A stretch of 48,680 bases of DNA from Verrucomicrobiota bacterium. GTDB lineage: Bacteria; Verrucomicrobiota; Verrucomicrobiia; Opitutales; Opitutaceae. Both the position numbers and the translations under genes were made by a program. The notes beneath the pieces were generated by a model. The model saw only the letters and a program-made list of their open reading frames with translations, was not told where the DNA came from and did no database searches. Shown piece after piece: positions 23,926 to 32,090 of the stretch. The stretch lies in contig CAUJJL010000125.1 in assembly GCA_963205455.1 (NCBI GenBank), positions 1-48,680 of the forward strand, in the 5' to 3' direction. Numbering within the stretch: position 1 is the first letter of the stretch; the number at the start of each line of letters is the position of its first letter.

Positions 23926-24852
23926 TCAGGCCTTCACACTCGCATAGGTCGCCCTGAGGGCGGATGCCGATGCAAGCAAGGCCTGTTGTTCCTTGGGCCA
24001 GAGTTCAACTTCCACGTGTGCCACCGCGCCGCTCCTCCCGACAATTGTCGGCACGCTTAGGGCAACGTTTTTCAGCCCATAGGCTCCTTGCTGGCAGGTT
24101 GAAACCGGAAGAACCTGCCGCTTGTCCAATGCAATCGCATGAATGACTTCCATGATGGTGAGTCCAACCGCCCAACCCGCGCCGCCTTTGCGTCGGATGA
24201 CCTCGGCACCGCTACCCTTGGTTTGTTCGAAAACCTGCGACTGAAACGCTGGAGTGCAGCCTGATATTTTTGCCAGAGGCAATCCGCCATAGGTGCTGGA
24301 GGACCAGACCGGAAACATGGAATCCCCATGTTCACCCAGGATCAACGCTTTCACCTGCGTAGGCGCGAGCTTCAGTTCCCGTGCGATCAACGATCGAAAG
24401 CGAGTGGTATCGAGCATGGTGCCGAGGCCAAAAACCTGCGACCACGGCAGCCCCAGCGACTTGACGGCAAATTGAGTGAGAATATCGACAGGATTGGAGA
24501 CGACGAACACGAGGACATCCTTCCTCATGCCCGCCAGTTTCATATTGTCCAAGATCCCTGAAAACAGTGCTGCATTGCGATTGACTAGATCGAGCCTCGA
24601 TTCATCCGGCTTGCGACGTAACCCCGCGGTGATTACGAAAATATCACTGTCCTTGGCGCGCGAGTAGTCACCGGCATAAATCCTCTGATCCGACGCCACC
24701 GCTGTCCCATGGAGGAGATCGAGAGCCTCACCCTCGGCCATCTCGAAATTGGCATCCATGATCTGGATCTCGGAAACAACACCTCCACACTGGAGAGCAA
24801 AGGCAGCATTGGATCCAACCCGTCCGCCACCACCGACAATCGTGACTTTCAT
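23926..24852 (-). CDS. Malate/lactate-type dehydrogenase of the microcompartment locus
   Basis: 308 residues; start ATG overlaps the aldolase stop (ATGA), last gene of the operon. Features of the LDH/MDH family: NAD loop VTIVGGGGRVG (3-13), D33 after the second strand (NAD rather than NADP), substrate Arg R86, D148 and R151 (LDTTRFR), catalytic H175 (GEHGD). The specificity position equivalent to residue 102 is Arg (R80, GLRRKP), as in malate dehydrogenases, although the following ESRLDL is LDH-like. In PVM-type loci a homologue is conserved and is thought to recycle NADH. With a pyruvate- or lactaldehyde-producing pathway it could reduce a 2-oxo acid inside or near the shell. I see no terminal targeting helix. 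Confidence 0.88.
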   Translation of the reverse strand: MKVTIVGGGGRVGSNAAFALQCGGVVSEIQIMDANFEMAEGEALDLLHGTAVASDQRIYAGDYSRAKDSDIFVITAGLRRKPDESRLDLVNRNAALFSGILDNMKLAGMRKDVLVFVVSNPVDILTQFAVKSLGLPWSQVFGLGTMLDTTRFRSLIARELKLAPTQVKALILGEHGDSMFPVWSSSTYGGLPLAKISGCTPAFQSQVFEQTKGSGAEVIRRKGGAGWAVGLTIMEVIHAIALDKRQVLPVSTCQQGAYGLKNVALSVPTIVGRSGAVAHVEVELWPKEQQALLASASALRATYASVKA

Positions 24853-25961
24853 TGGGGCGGATTGCGCCCGTCGACGGGTGGCGCGCCGTTGTTCGAAAGA
24901 CTTTTTACGATCTGATCAGTGATCTGTTGCACCAGGAGTTCAGCCTCAGGATCTGGAGCGGGATCCGCGTTCTCAGTTCCCGCGGGAGATCTGGAACCTG
25001 GAACGAGTACGCCGGGACGAAACTCCGCGCTGTCGCAGAGCTCACACTCCTTGAGATCCGCACGGGCATCAGGCATGCCCAGCTTCTGGCGAATCTTGAT
25101 GAGCTCACTGGCCTGGCTGCCGGTGAAACGGTGCAGGCCGCCGCCCAAACCGGCCGCAATCCAAATGACACGGCAATAGGAGTCGATATTCTCCACTCTC
25201 CAGTAGGCTTCCTCGACATCCGCACCCCAAACAATCACGCCATGATTCTGCATCAAAACAGCCTGGTGGGACTTACCGACCTCCCCCACCTCATCCGCAT
25301 TCGCAGCGGTCCCAGGGGTCTGGTATTTGGCGAGACCGATCTTGCCAAGAAAAACATCGGCCTCCGGGATCAGGCACGAAGGAATGTCGACATTGGCGAT
25401 CGAAAAAGCGGTCGCGTGGGGCGGATGCGCATGCACACATGCCTTGGCAGCCGACTGCCTTTTCATGATGCCAAAATGCGTATTGGCTTCGCTGGTGCGT
25501 TCGCGCGTCCCCGCCAACTGGTTGCCGTCCAGGTCGACAAGGCATATGTCTGACGGCTGCATGAATCCTTTGGAAATCAACGTGGGCGTGCACAGCGCAA
25601 GATTGTCGCCCACCCTGACTGTGATATTGCCCCCATTGCCGTCCGTGTATTCACGCTGCCAAAGTCGTCGCCCCATCTCGCAAATCCGCTCCTTGAGTAC
25701 TTCAAGGGCGGGTGAATTGAAGTACTTCTCAATTCCAGCGCGAGTTGTCGGGTCTCCACCAGGTTTCCAAGAGAATTCTCCTCGGGCAATACCCGCCGCG
25801 GTAGAATTCCTGCTGACGCCGGGACAGGAGGTCCCCACGGCTGGTTTGAGCCGACTGCCAAACAGGTCACGGGCGGATGGTGTCAGGACTGCGCCGACGG
25901 ATGGCTGCTCACCTTTCCGTATCATTTCCTCGGCGTCTTTGGCAGTAATCAACTTGGACAC
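24849..25961 (-). CDS. Class II aldolase (fuculose/rhamnulose-1-phosphate aldolase-like), shell-associated
   Basis: 370 residues, GTG start at 25961. The catalytic core (about 85-290) has the class II pattern: E158 in TSEANTHF, zinc ligands H177/H179 in HAHPPH and H240 in QNHG. The family splits sugar-1-phosphates such as L-fuculose-1-P and L-rhamnulose-1-P to DHAP and L-lactaldehyde. Two extensions are notable. The N terminus (1-34, KLITAKDAEEMIRKG ... LTPSARD) resembles the beginning of EutQ. The C terminus (336-356) is an amphipathic helix after a Pro/Ala linker, like shell-targeting peptides. C306/C309 (ECELC) add a possible metal pair. It overlaps the dehydrogenase gene and follows a BMC-P gene by 12 bases. 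Confidence 0.88.
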   Translation of the reverse strand: MSKLITAKDAEEMIRKGEQPSVGAVLTPSARDLFGSRLKPAVGTSCPGVSRNSTAAGIARGEFSWKPGGDPTTRAGIEKYFNSPALEVLKERICEMGRRLWQREYTDGNGGNITVRVGDNLALCTPTLISKGFMQPSDICLVDLDGNQLAGTRERTSEANTHFGIMKRQSAAKACVHAHPPHATAFSIANVDIPSCLIPEADVFLGKIGLAKYQTPGTAANADEVGEVGKSHQAVLMQNHGVIVWGADVEEAYWRVENIDSYCRVIWIAAGLGGGLHRFTGSQASELIKIRQKLGMPDARADLKECELCDSAEFRPGVLVPGSRSPAGTENADPAPDPEAELLVQQITDQIVKSLSNNGAPPVDGRNPPQ

Positions 25962-25973
25962 GGCAATGGCGGG

Positions 25974-26273
25974 TTAGGCAGAGGGAGGAGAATAGGACGC
26001 ATCGTCCACGATCGCGGCGTTGAAAGCATCAACGGGGCTCGGTTGTGGAAAAGGCATCCCGGCTTCCGGCCCCTCGATGTACCCAATGACGTTACCTGAA
26101 CCAGCCCCGAGGTTGTCGTAGACGACGAGGCTATTTCCTGGAGCGAGCGGAATCACGGGAGCACCTTCGTACTGTCCACGGTCGAAGGGCTGCACTAGCA
26201 ATAGGCGGCAACCTGAATAGGTAGCTTCCTGCTGCGAAAGCGTGATACGGCCAATGACATAGCCGAGGCGCAT
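25974..26273 (-). CDS. BMC-P pentameric shell protein (EutN/CcmL family), paralogue 3
   Basis: 99 residues. The EutN/CcmL fold is evident from MRLGYVIGRITLSQQEATYSG at the start and GNSLVVYDNLGAGSGNVIGYIEG in the middle. The C terminus is extended (DAFNAAIVDDASYSPP) relative to the minimal family. Such proteins form pentamers that close the vertices of the microcompartment. It is one of three BMC-P paralogues in the locus; the start is 2 bp after the upstream BMC-P stop and the aldolase follows, so these are translationally close. Confidence 0.9.
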   Translation of the reverse strand: MRLGYVIGRITLSQQEATYSGCRLLLVQPFDRGQYEGAPVIPLAPGNSLVVYDNLGAGSGNVIGYIEGPEAGMPFPQPSPVDAFNAAIVDDASYSPPSA

Positions 26274-26275
26274 GA

Positions 26276-26551
26276 TCAGGTCGGCTCCTTTCCGGAATCG
26301 TCGAGGACCGCCACAATGATGTTGCGCAACGGCGATTTGGGGTCTCGCACATGGGCACGTGTACTGACCCCGTCGGTAGAGATCAGGACTCGCTGGTGTA
26401 AACCTGCACTAAAAGGGTCGATCGCAAGGATCGGTTGCCCCTCATTCCGACCGCTTTCGTCTATCGGCTGACAGATTGCCGAACGGCATCCGACCATGCT
26501 CGGGTGACAAACGGTCGAGACTATCATCCCGTCTATGCGCGCCACTATCAT
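26276..26551 (-). CDS. BMC-P pentameric shell protein (EutN/CcmL family), paralogue 2
   Basis: 91 residues, with MIVARIDGMIVSTVCHPSMVGCRSAICQPID at the start and a C-terminal NIIVAVLDD strand. The middle loop (FSAGLHQRVLISTDGVSTRAHV) differs from both other paralogues. The family forms pentameric vertex caps. The gene lies 3 bp after the aldehyde dehydrogenase stop and 2 bp before the next BMC-P gene, within one transcript. Confidence 0.88.
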   Translation of the reverse strand: MIVARIDGMIVSTVCHPSMVGCRSAICQPIDESGRNEGQPILAIDPFSAGLHQRVLISTDGVSTRAHVRDPKSPLRNIIVAVLDDSGKEPT

Positions 26552-26554
26552 GGA

Positions 26555-28051
26555 TCAATAGATTCGAAGGTTATCCACCATGACACAGCGGCGGGTGCGG
26601 GTAAATGTGCCGGGGTTCGTGATTCCTTCACCCGTAGTAGTGGCGATCGAATAGCTGAGGTATCCTTCTCCCCCAAGACCCAGTCCTGCAACACATGGAC
26701 CGTTCTTGACAAGAAGCGTCGTATCCAGCGCGCGGGCCATCGCGGTCATGTGGTCAACGTTGAGAGAATGAATCATAGCCGAATGCTTGTAGCCATGCTC
26801 GGACTTCTTTGCGAATTCGATGGCCTGTTCGAAATTCTTTACCCGGATCACCGGCAGCATCGGCATCATCTGCTCTTCCACCACAAAGTGATGTTCCGGG
26901 CTGGTCTCCGCAAACAGGAGTGGTGTTCCGATCGCAACCCTAGCTCCCGCGTGCTGCGCAAGCACAGTGGCATCCGCTCCCACGAGTTTCCGGTTGAGAA
27001 CCGCATGGGAACATCCACCAGCATCCTTGGACACGGAAAATGCAGCCGAAGTCAGCCTTGCAAGTTCCGCAGCATTGAGAGGTGCCGCTCCACCCGCCTT
27101 GAGCGCTTCGATGAACTTGTCAGCAATCGCTTCCAGAACAAACACCTGCTTCTCGCCGATGCAGAGCAGATTATTGTCATAGGCGGCGCCTTGAATGATG
27201 TCGCGCGCAGCTTTTCTCGGGCAACCTGTTCCATCGACGACCGCCGGAGGATTGCCGGGGCCCGCGCAGATTGCCCGTTTGCCCGACTTCATCGCTGCGC
27301 TGACGACGCCCGGTCCCCCCGTGACGCAAAGCAGCCGAACAGTTTCATTCTTCGTCAGCGCATCGAACGATTCAAGAGTCGGTTTTCGAACCGTACACAC
27401 CAGGTTCTCGATTCCAATTGCAGCAAGAATGGCCTCATTGTAGGCGCGAATTGCGTGCGCGGCAGAACGCGCACCGCCCGGATGCGGATTGAACACCACC
27501 GAATTGCCCGCGGCGACAATATTTATGATATTTCCGCTCAGCGTCGGCACCGAATGCGTCACAGGCAGAATCGCACCCACCACTCCAAAGGGAGCACGTT
27601 CTTCAAGTGTGATCCCGTGATCTCCGCTGAGCCCATAGGGCCTCAGCCATTCAACTCCCGGAACAAGCCTTACTATCTGAAGCTTCTCAATTTTGTGTTC
27701 AAGCCGACCGATCCCTGTCTCTTCGAATTCCAATTTTCCCCATTCGGCCGCCTTTCCAGTCGCCATCTCTTTGACAATCTCGACCACCCGAGCGCGACCG
27801 GAAATTCCCTTCTCCCTCAGTTGTTCAAATGCGACCTGCGCGGCGACACAGGCTTCATTGACATCATCAAATATTCCGTAGGACTTCCCGCCATTGCGCA
27901 CAGCAGAAACAAGCGTATTCGACGCGGGCACTGAAACCGAAGTCGATGGAGCGGGCGAAGGTGAAAGGATGGGCGAACGGGCCAAGCTGCTCATCACATC
28001 CGCCACGACAGCCCGCACCGCCTCTTCATCCAACTGCATTGTCGCATTCAT
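26555..28051 (-). CDS. pduP: CoA-acylating aldehyde dehydrogenase (PduP/EutE-like)
   Basis: 498 residues from the ATG at 28051; the open frame runs further up, but into the BMC-P gene. Residues about 5-24 form an amphipathic helix (MQLDEEAVRAVVADVMSSLA) followed by a Ser/Pro linker, a typical encapsulation peptide. The core is the PduP/EutE class: ERAPFGVVGAILPVTHSVPTLSGN, GPGNPPAVVDGTGCP, catalytic C297 in DNNLLCIGEKQ and HSVNxDH-like C-terminal motifs. The family oxidises an aldehyde (propionaldehyde, acetaldehyde or lactaldehyde) to acyl-CoA with NAD. Given the two aldolases in the locus, L-lactaldehyde is the likely substrate, giving lactyl-CoA for PduL. Confidence 0.92.
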   Translation of the reverse strand: MNATMQLDEEAVRAVVADVMSSLARSPILSPSPAPSTSVSVPASNTLVSAVRNGGKSYGIFDDVNEACVAAQVAFEQLREKGISGRARVVEIVKEMATGKAAEWGKLEFEETGIGRLEHKIEKLQIVRLVPGVEWLRPYGLSGDHGITLEERAPFGVVGAILPVTHSVPTLSGNIINIVAAGNSVVFNPHPGGARSAAHAIRAYNEAILAAIGIENLVCTVRKPTLESFDALTKNETVRLLCVTGGPGVVSAAMKSGKRAICAGPGNPPAVVDGTGCPRKAARDIIQGAAYDNNLLCIGEKQVFVLEAIADKFIEALKAGGAAPLNAAELARLTSAAFSVSKDAGGCSHAVLNRKLVGADATVLAQHAGARVAIGTPLLFAETSPEHHFVVEEQMMPMLPVIRVKNFEQAIEFAKKSEHGYKHSAMIHSLNVDHMTAMARALDTTLLVKNGPCVAGLGLGGEGYLSYSIATTTGEGITNPGTFTRTRRCVMVDNLRIY

Positions 28052-28079
28052 GAATTGTTTGAGATCCGTCAGAGTTCGT

Positions 28080-28391
28080 TCATTTTGCGGCTGGATAGAT
28101 TTTCTTTCCCAATACTTCCACGGAATCGACGATCCCGACCACCGCAGCATCGATGGGCAAAGATTTCATGCCAGCCGCCTGACGTGCGGAACTGCCCTGG
28201 CAAAACAACACCACTTCATCCAGACCGGCGCCGAGAGAGTCCACTGCCACCACGGTATTGGCACCAGGCCGGAACTGCGTCGGATTGGACTCGTCCACAA
28301 GGAGTGGACGCAGAATGACGAGCTTGCGACCTGTCAGGGCCTCGTCCTTCTTGGTTGAGACGGCTGAGCCGATTACACGTGCGATAAACAT
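28080..28391 (-). CDS. BMC-P pentameric shell protein (EutN/CcmL family), paralogue 1
   Basis: 103 residues, with the family start MFIARVIGSAVSTKKDEALTGRKLVILRPL and the central GANTVVAVDSLGAGLDEVVLFCQGSSAR. It is the most typical of the three BMC-P proteins here. Pentamers of this family cap shell vertices. The C-terminal tail VDSVEVLGKKIYPAAK is common in this family. The aldehyde dehydrogenase gene starts 28 bases downstream. Confidence 0.92.
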   Translation of the reverse strand: MFIARVIGSAVSTKKDEALTGRKLVILRPLLVDESNPTQFRPGANTVVAVDSLGAGLDEVVLFCQGSSARQAAGMKSLPIDAAVVGIVDSVEVLGKKIYPAAK

Positions 28392-28457
28392 GGCGACATG
28401 AACAACTGGTTTGCCTTCCCTCGACGGTCACTACGATCCGTATCGGGATCCGGCAGG

Positions 28458-28757
28458 CTATTTTTTCCCAGCAGTTGCTGAGGATTTCGGCAGGATCAGG
28501 GCAATGTCGTCATGGGGGCGTGGAATCACCTGTACGCTGACGACCTCGCCAACAGTACGTGCGGAATGCGCGCCGGCATCGGTGGCCGCCTTCACGGCAG
28601 CAACGTCGCCGATCACGACGGCACTGACAAGCGCGTTGCCGACCTGCTTCATCGGACCCGCAAGCGAGACGTTTGCGGACTTGAGCATGGCATCAACAGC
28701 GGTTACAAGAGTCGTGAGACCCCGAGTTTCAATGAGACCAATGGCTTTTGCGGGCAT
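28458..28757 (-). CDS. BMC-H hexameric shell protein, paralogue 3
   Basis: 99 residues, one BMC domain: [30 protein letters not shown] and [36 protein letters not shown]. Hexamers of this family tile the shell facets. The pore loop (residues 40-42) is G-N-A rather than the common G-S-G, which would alter the central pore lining. A short tail ([11 protein letters not shown]) follows the domain. It lies between acetate kinase and a BMC-P gene. Confidence 0.93.
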   Translation of the reverse strand: MPAKAIGLIETRGLTTLVTAVDAMLKSANVSLAGPMKQVGNALVSAVVIGDVAAVKAATDAGAHSARTVGEVVSVQVIPRPHDDIALILPKSSATAGKK

Positions 28758-28780
28758 GATTTTATTGGGTTGGAAAAGGT

Positions 28781-30010
28781 CTATCGTAGTGCGACGGAAT
28801 CCTGGGGGAAACGATTGTCCGCCCGGGAAGAAATAATGTTCAGACGGGTCTCTCTAGCCACAACGAGTTCTTCGTTGGCAGGAACGACAAAGATTTTGGT
28901 TCGCGATCCTGCGGCCGAAATCGTGCTCTCGGAGCTAGTCGCGGCATTCTTGACGGGATCGAGGATCAGACCCAACTGGTCAAGATCTGTACATATGGCT
29001 GCGCGAAGCGTGGCATTGTTTTCTCCAATGCCACCGGTGAAGACCAGCGCATCGCATCCATTGAGCGCGAGATAGAACGCCCCAATCCAATGACGGGCAG
29101 ATTCGACAAACACCTCGACTGCGAGACGCGCATTTCGGTCTCCTCGCTCAGCCGCCTTAAAAATCTCCCTCAAGTCATTGCTTACCCCTGACAGACCTAG
29201 CAAACCACTCTCCCCAGCGAGCTGTCGCTCGACGTCAGACAGCGACAGCTTGAGCGTCTTCATTGCGAAAGGGACGGCAGCAGAATCCAAATCACCCACC
29301 CGGTTGTTCTGTGGCAGGCCGGACTGCGGGCTGAAGCCCATGCTTGTGCCGATTGCAATGCCGTCTCGAATTCCTGTAATCGAGCTGCTGCCACCCAGAT
29401 GGCAGGATATGACCCGCAACGCGGGACGATCGGTCATGAATGGAACTGGGCCCGTTTGATAGAGACTCCTCACACGCCGAGCGATATCAAGGCGCTCAAG
29501 CATTTCCGCCGATCGTTCGGCGATGAACTTGTGGCTGGCGCCGTGATAGCCGTGCCGTCGGATACCCGCCGCATACCACGCCTCTGGTACGGCATAGCGA
29601 GTGGAAGCCTCCGGCAGCCATTGGTAGTAGGCCGTCTCGAATAGGGCAATCAACGGTACGCCGGGCAGCTTTTCCCGAAATCGCCTGATTCCAGCGGCAT
29701 AGTGGGGATTGTGGGCTGGAGCAATCTCGCGAAAGCCTTCCAATGCCGCCAAGACTCGATCATCCGCGCGGACACATCCGGTGAGATTTTTTCCCAGAAC
29801 TGTCTTGAATCCTACACCGTGTAGATCGGAAACAGAATGGAGGATTCCCGAAGTCTGAAGTTCCCCCAAACAGGCATCAATGGCCCGGTCGTGGTCCACA
29901 ACCCGTTCGTAGCCTCCTTTGGCCAAAAGCGTCGCTTCCCCTGCTTCATCAAACTTGAAAAGTCGGAACTTGAAGGAAGTCGAACCGAGGTTGGCCACGA
30001 GTATGTTCAT
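28781..30010 (-). CDS. ackA: Acetate kinase family, microcompartment-linked
   Basis: 409 residues from the ATG at 30010; the open frame extends 90 codons upstream but only with low-complexity sequence that runs through the intergenic region. ASKHA-fold kinase motifs are present: [18 protein letters not shown] (phosphate 1), [35 protein letters not shown] and [10 protein letters not shown] (adenosine). The loop that reads MGTRSGDID in classic acetate kinases is NNRVGDLD here. The family makes ATP from acyl-phosphate. Here it likely converts lactyl-phosphate (from PduL) to lactate plus ATP. No targeting helix is evident, so it may act outside the shell. A homologue in this locus type is established for PVM microcompartments. 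Confidence 0.9.
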   Translation of the reverse strand: MNILVANLGSTSFKFRLFKFDEAGEATLLAKGGYERVVDHDRAIDACLGELQTSGILHSVSDLHGVGFKTVLGKNLTGCVRADDRVLAALEGFREIAPAHNPHYAAGIRRFREKLPGVPLIALFETAYYQWLPEASTRYAVPEAWYAAGIRRHGYHGASHKFIAERSAEMLERLDIARRVRSLYQTGPVPFMTDRPALRVISCHLGGSSSITGIRDGIAIGTSMGFSPQSGLPQNNRVGDLDSAAVPFAMKTLKLSLSDVERQLAGESGLLGLSGVSNDLREIFKAAERGDRNARLAVEVFVESARHWIGAFYLALNGCDALVFTGGIGENNATLRAAICTDLDQLGLILDPVKNAATSSESTISAAGSRTKIFVVPANEELVVARETRLNIISSRADNRFPQDSVALR

Positions 30011-30092
30011 CGGAGGGAAAACACGGACTGCCGTAGTCAGGCGGTACGTTTTGCAGGAAAGAAAGAGAGTCTCCCGTCTACTGGCATATGCA

Positions 30093-30386
30093 TCACGCGG
30101 AAGGCTGGATGAGCCATTTGCCCAGACCGGCAAGTTCTTCATGCGGCCTGGGAATGACTTGCACCGCGACAACCTCTCCGACTTTGGCTGCTGCTTCCGC
30201 TCCGGCATCAATTCCCGCCTTGATGGCGGCGACATCGCCGCGGAAAAATCCGCAGACATAACCACTGCCAACGGCTTCAAAGCCCGTCATCGTGACACTG
30301 GCAGACTTGAGGGCAGCATCCGACGCTTCGAGAAGCGCGCAGAAACCCTTGGTTTCGATCATTCCTATTGCTTCCTGGTTGGCCAT
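30093..30386 (-). CDS. BMC-H hexameric shell protein, paralogue 2
   Basis: 97 residues, one BMC domain: EAIGMIETKGFCALLEASDAALKSASVTM and [36 protein letters not shown]. The pore loop is the common G-S-G (residues 40-42), with an unusual Cys at 45. The start has a clear Shine-Dalgarno AGGAG (rc of 30392-30396) 5 bases before the ATG, rare among genes of this window, so this protein may be made in large amounts. It precedes acetate kinase by 82 bases. Confidence 0.94.
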   Translation of the reverse strand: MANQEAIGMIETKGFCALLEASDAALKSASVTMTGFEAVGSGYVCGFFRGDVAAIKAGIDAGAEAAAKVGEVVAVQVIPRPHEELAGLGKWLIQPSA

Positions 30387-30409
30387 AAAAACTCCTGTTT
30401 AAGTTGATG

Positions 30410-30679
30410 TCAGAATCCGACGTTTCGAATGAGTTCCGAGTGGGGCCGCGCAATGACATGCGAGCATACGAGCTCGCCCACGCGTTTCGCCGCTTCGGCT
30501 CCGGCCTCCACCGCCGCCTTTACACTGCCGACATCGCCCTTGACCACGACGGTGACAAAGCCGCCGCCGATCTGGACCTGTCGAACAAGCGAGACATTCG
30601 CTGCCTTTACCATCGCGTCGCTGGCTTCGACGCTTCCTACGTAACCTTTTGTTTCTACCATGCCAATGGAGTCATTCAT
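30410..30679 (-). CDS. BMC-H hexameric shell protein, paralogue 1
   Basis: 89 residues, close to the minimal BMC domain: SIGMVETKGYVGSVEASDAMVKAANVSLV and GDVGSVKAAVEAGAEAAKRVGELVCSHVIARPHSEL. The pore loop is G-G-G (residues 38-40). It is one of three single-domain BMC-H proteins, next to PduL (40 bases upstream) and BMC-H paralogue 2 (23 bases downstream). Confidence 0.94.
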   Translation of the reverse strand: MNDSIGMVETKGYVGSVEASDAMVKAANVSLVRQVQIGGGFVTVVVKGDVGSVKAAVEAGAEAAKRVGELVCSHVIARPHSELIRNVGF

Positions 30680-30719
30680 GATTGCTATTGGTTGATTGGG
30701 TTGTGACTGACTGGGAAAA

Positions 30720-31397
30720 TTAGGTCAGGAGCTCGACGAAAGAATCGGTCTGCAAGGCACACGCATTGCCCTCGTCGGTGTCGATGTGAACTTCGAGCTT
30801 GAACTCCGGATCGGCCCTTACGAGAAGTCGATCAAAGGTCGTTGCACACGGCCCACCCACCCGGAGGCGCATGTAATCACCCGACTTGACACCATAGAAC
30901 GCAGTATCTTCGGGATGCATGTGCACGTGCGGCGCGGCACGGATGACTCCTTCAGTCATCGAGAAGAACCCATGAGGGCCCATCAGCATGCAACCGGGTG
31001 TGCCCGCGATGTTTCCAGACACACGTATCGGCGCCTGAAATCCGAGGGAGATCGAATCCGTCAGCGCAAGTTCGACTTGGTTGATGCTTCGACAGGGTCC
31101 AAGGACACGAAGATTGGATATCATGCGACTGCGCGGACCGATCAGGGTCACCGTTTCCTTAGCGGCAAATTGACCTTTCTGATACAGCCATTTCATCGGA
31201 GTGAGCCTCGCTCCCGGCCCGAACAGCACCTCTACTGCCTGAGGTGTCAGGTGACAGTGGCGCGCACTGATGTTCACCAGCAACGGATTCGGAGCGAGCG
31301 CCGCGCGCGGCACCCGCTTTCCAAATCGCTGATAGATCGAGCGACGCACGAGGTGCTCGATCTGTATCCGATGGGGTGCTGGAGGAGTCAACGACAT
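30720..31397 (-). CDS. pduL: Phosphotransacylase PduL
   Basis: 225 residues, ATG at 31397. The PduL family is recognised by NISARHCHLT (H47, H49) and the later APHVHMHPEDTAFYGVKSGDYMRLRVGG, together the zinc-binding histidines. The N terminus (about 8-25, HRIQIEHLVRRSIYQRF) is an amphipathic helix typical of encapsulated PduL. The enzyme exchanges acyl-CoA and phosphate to give acyl-phosphate and frees CoA inside the shell. It pairs with the aldehyde dehydrogenase upstream in the pathway and the acetate kinase downstream. Confidence 0.93.
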   Translation of the reverse strand: MSLTPPAPHRIQIEHLVRRSIYQRFGKRVPRAALAPNPLLVNISARHCHLTPQAVEVLFGPGARLTPMKWLYQKGQFAAKETVTLIGPRSRMISNLRVLGPCRSINQVELALTDSISLGFQAPIRVSGNIAGTPGCMLMGPHGFFSMTEGVIRAAPHVHMHPEDTAFYGVKSGDYMRLRVGGPCATTFDRLLVRADPEFKLEVHIDTDEGNACALQTDSFVELLT

Positions 31398-31433
31398 GGA
31401 GTAGATTCGATTTTTGCGCGATGCGTCGCTTAG

Positions 31434-32075
31434 CTATCTTCCTATCAGGGCTAATACGTCCTCGTGAGGACGGGCAATGATGTGCGCCGCAATGACCTTC
31501 CCGAGCGAGCCCACCGATTCCTTACCCGCCTCGATTGCCGCTGTGACCGCAGCGACATCCCCCTGAACGATGATTGTGACCAAACCAGCGCCGATTTTCT
31601 CCTTCGTCACGACGGAGACGTTCGCGGCCTTCACCATCCGATCCGTTGCATGTAGCAGGGCAGTGTATCCGTGGGTTTCGAGAATGCCGATGGCAGGAGG
31701 AATGTTATTCATGTGAGGAGTGTGGTTGGCGTCGGGGCGGGCTCGATCGGTGGGAAGCAACTGCTCACGCGAATTGAGCAAGGCATTGATAGTATTGGGA
31801 CTCGTGGAAATCGCACGGATTTCGGAGGAAGGCGCCGGGATCTGGCTTGCGATGGCGGTGACACCCATCGCAGCCGCAATGGATAGCGCCGATTCAGAGG
31901 CAGCTTTGATATCTCCGGTTGCACCACGCAACCGCATTACAACCTCCTTGTCTCCGGATGTGTCGAGGCCAAGCAATTCGACGTTCGATGCCTTGCAAAC
32001 CCGGTCCGCCACAACAACGGTGATGCTGAGAAAGGGCGTACCAATGAAGGCTAGGGACTGTGAGTTAGTGTCCAA
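31434..32075 (-). CDS. Tandem BMC-domain shell protein (BMC-T-like), TTG start
   Basis: 213 residues if translated from the TTG at 32075; there is no ATG near that start. Domain 1 (about 7-88) is a divergent BMC domain (SLAFIGTPFL...ADRVCKASNVELLG...GDIKAASESALSIAAAMG...PAPSSEIRAI) with loop G41-D42-K43. After a linker of about 33 residues domain 2 (126-205) is a typical BMC-H domain (AIGILETHGYTALLHATDRMVKAANVSVV...GDVAAVTAAIEAG) with loop G-A-G. The linker contains an in-frame ATG at residue 122 (base 31712) that could yield a separate 92-residue BMC-H. Two-domain BMC proteins form pseudohexameric trimers with larger pores. Domain 1 has no stop or frameshift, arguing that it is functional. 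Confidence 0.8.
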   Translation of the reverse strand: MDTNSQSLAFIGTPFLSITVVVADRVCKASNVELLGLDTSGDKEVVMRLRGATGDIKAASESALSIAAAMGVTAIASQIPAPSSEIRAISTSPNTINALLNSREQLLPTDRARPDANHTPHMNNIPPAIGILETHGYTALLHATDRMVKAANVSVVTKEKIGAGLVTIIVQGDVAAVTAAIEAGKESVGSLGKVIAAHIIARPHEDVLALIGR

Positions 32076-32090
32076 GAGTGGATGAAGAAT

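Noticed and set aside
26435..27934. 499-codon open frame on the plus strand opposite the aldehyde dehydrogenase
   Set aside because: It is antisense to a well-supported PduP-like gene, has no recognisable motif, and is rich in Arg, His and Ser as expected for the complement of a GC-rich coding region.
28781..30280. Acetate kinase starting 90 codons further upstream
   Set aside because: The extra N-terminal part is unconserved in character and covers the intergenic gap and the end of the BMC-H gene; the [12 protein letters not shown] start is the normal family beginning.
30786..31433. 215-codon plus-strand frame opposite PduL
   Set aside because: PduL on the other strand has the full His motif set and operon position; the plus frame has no features.
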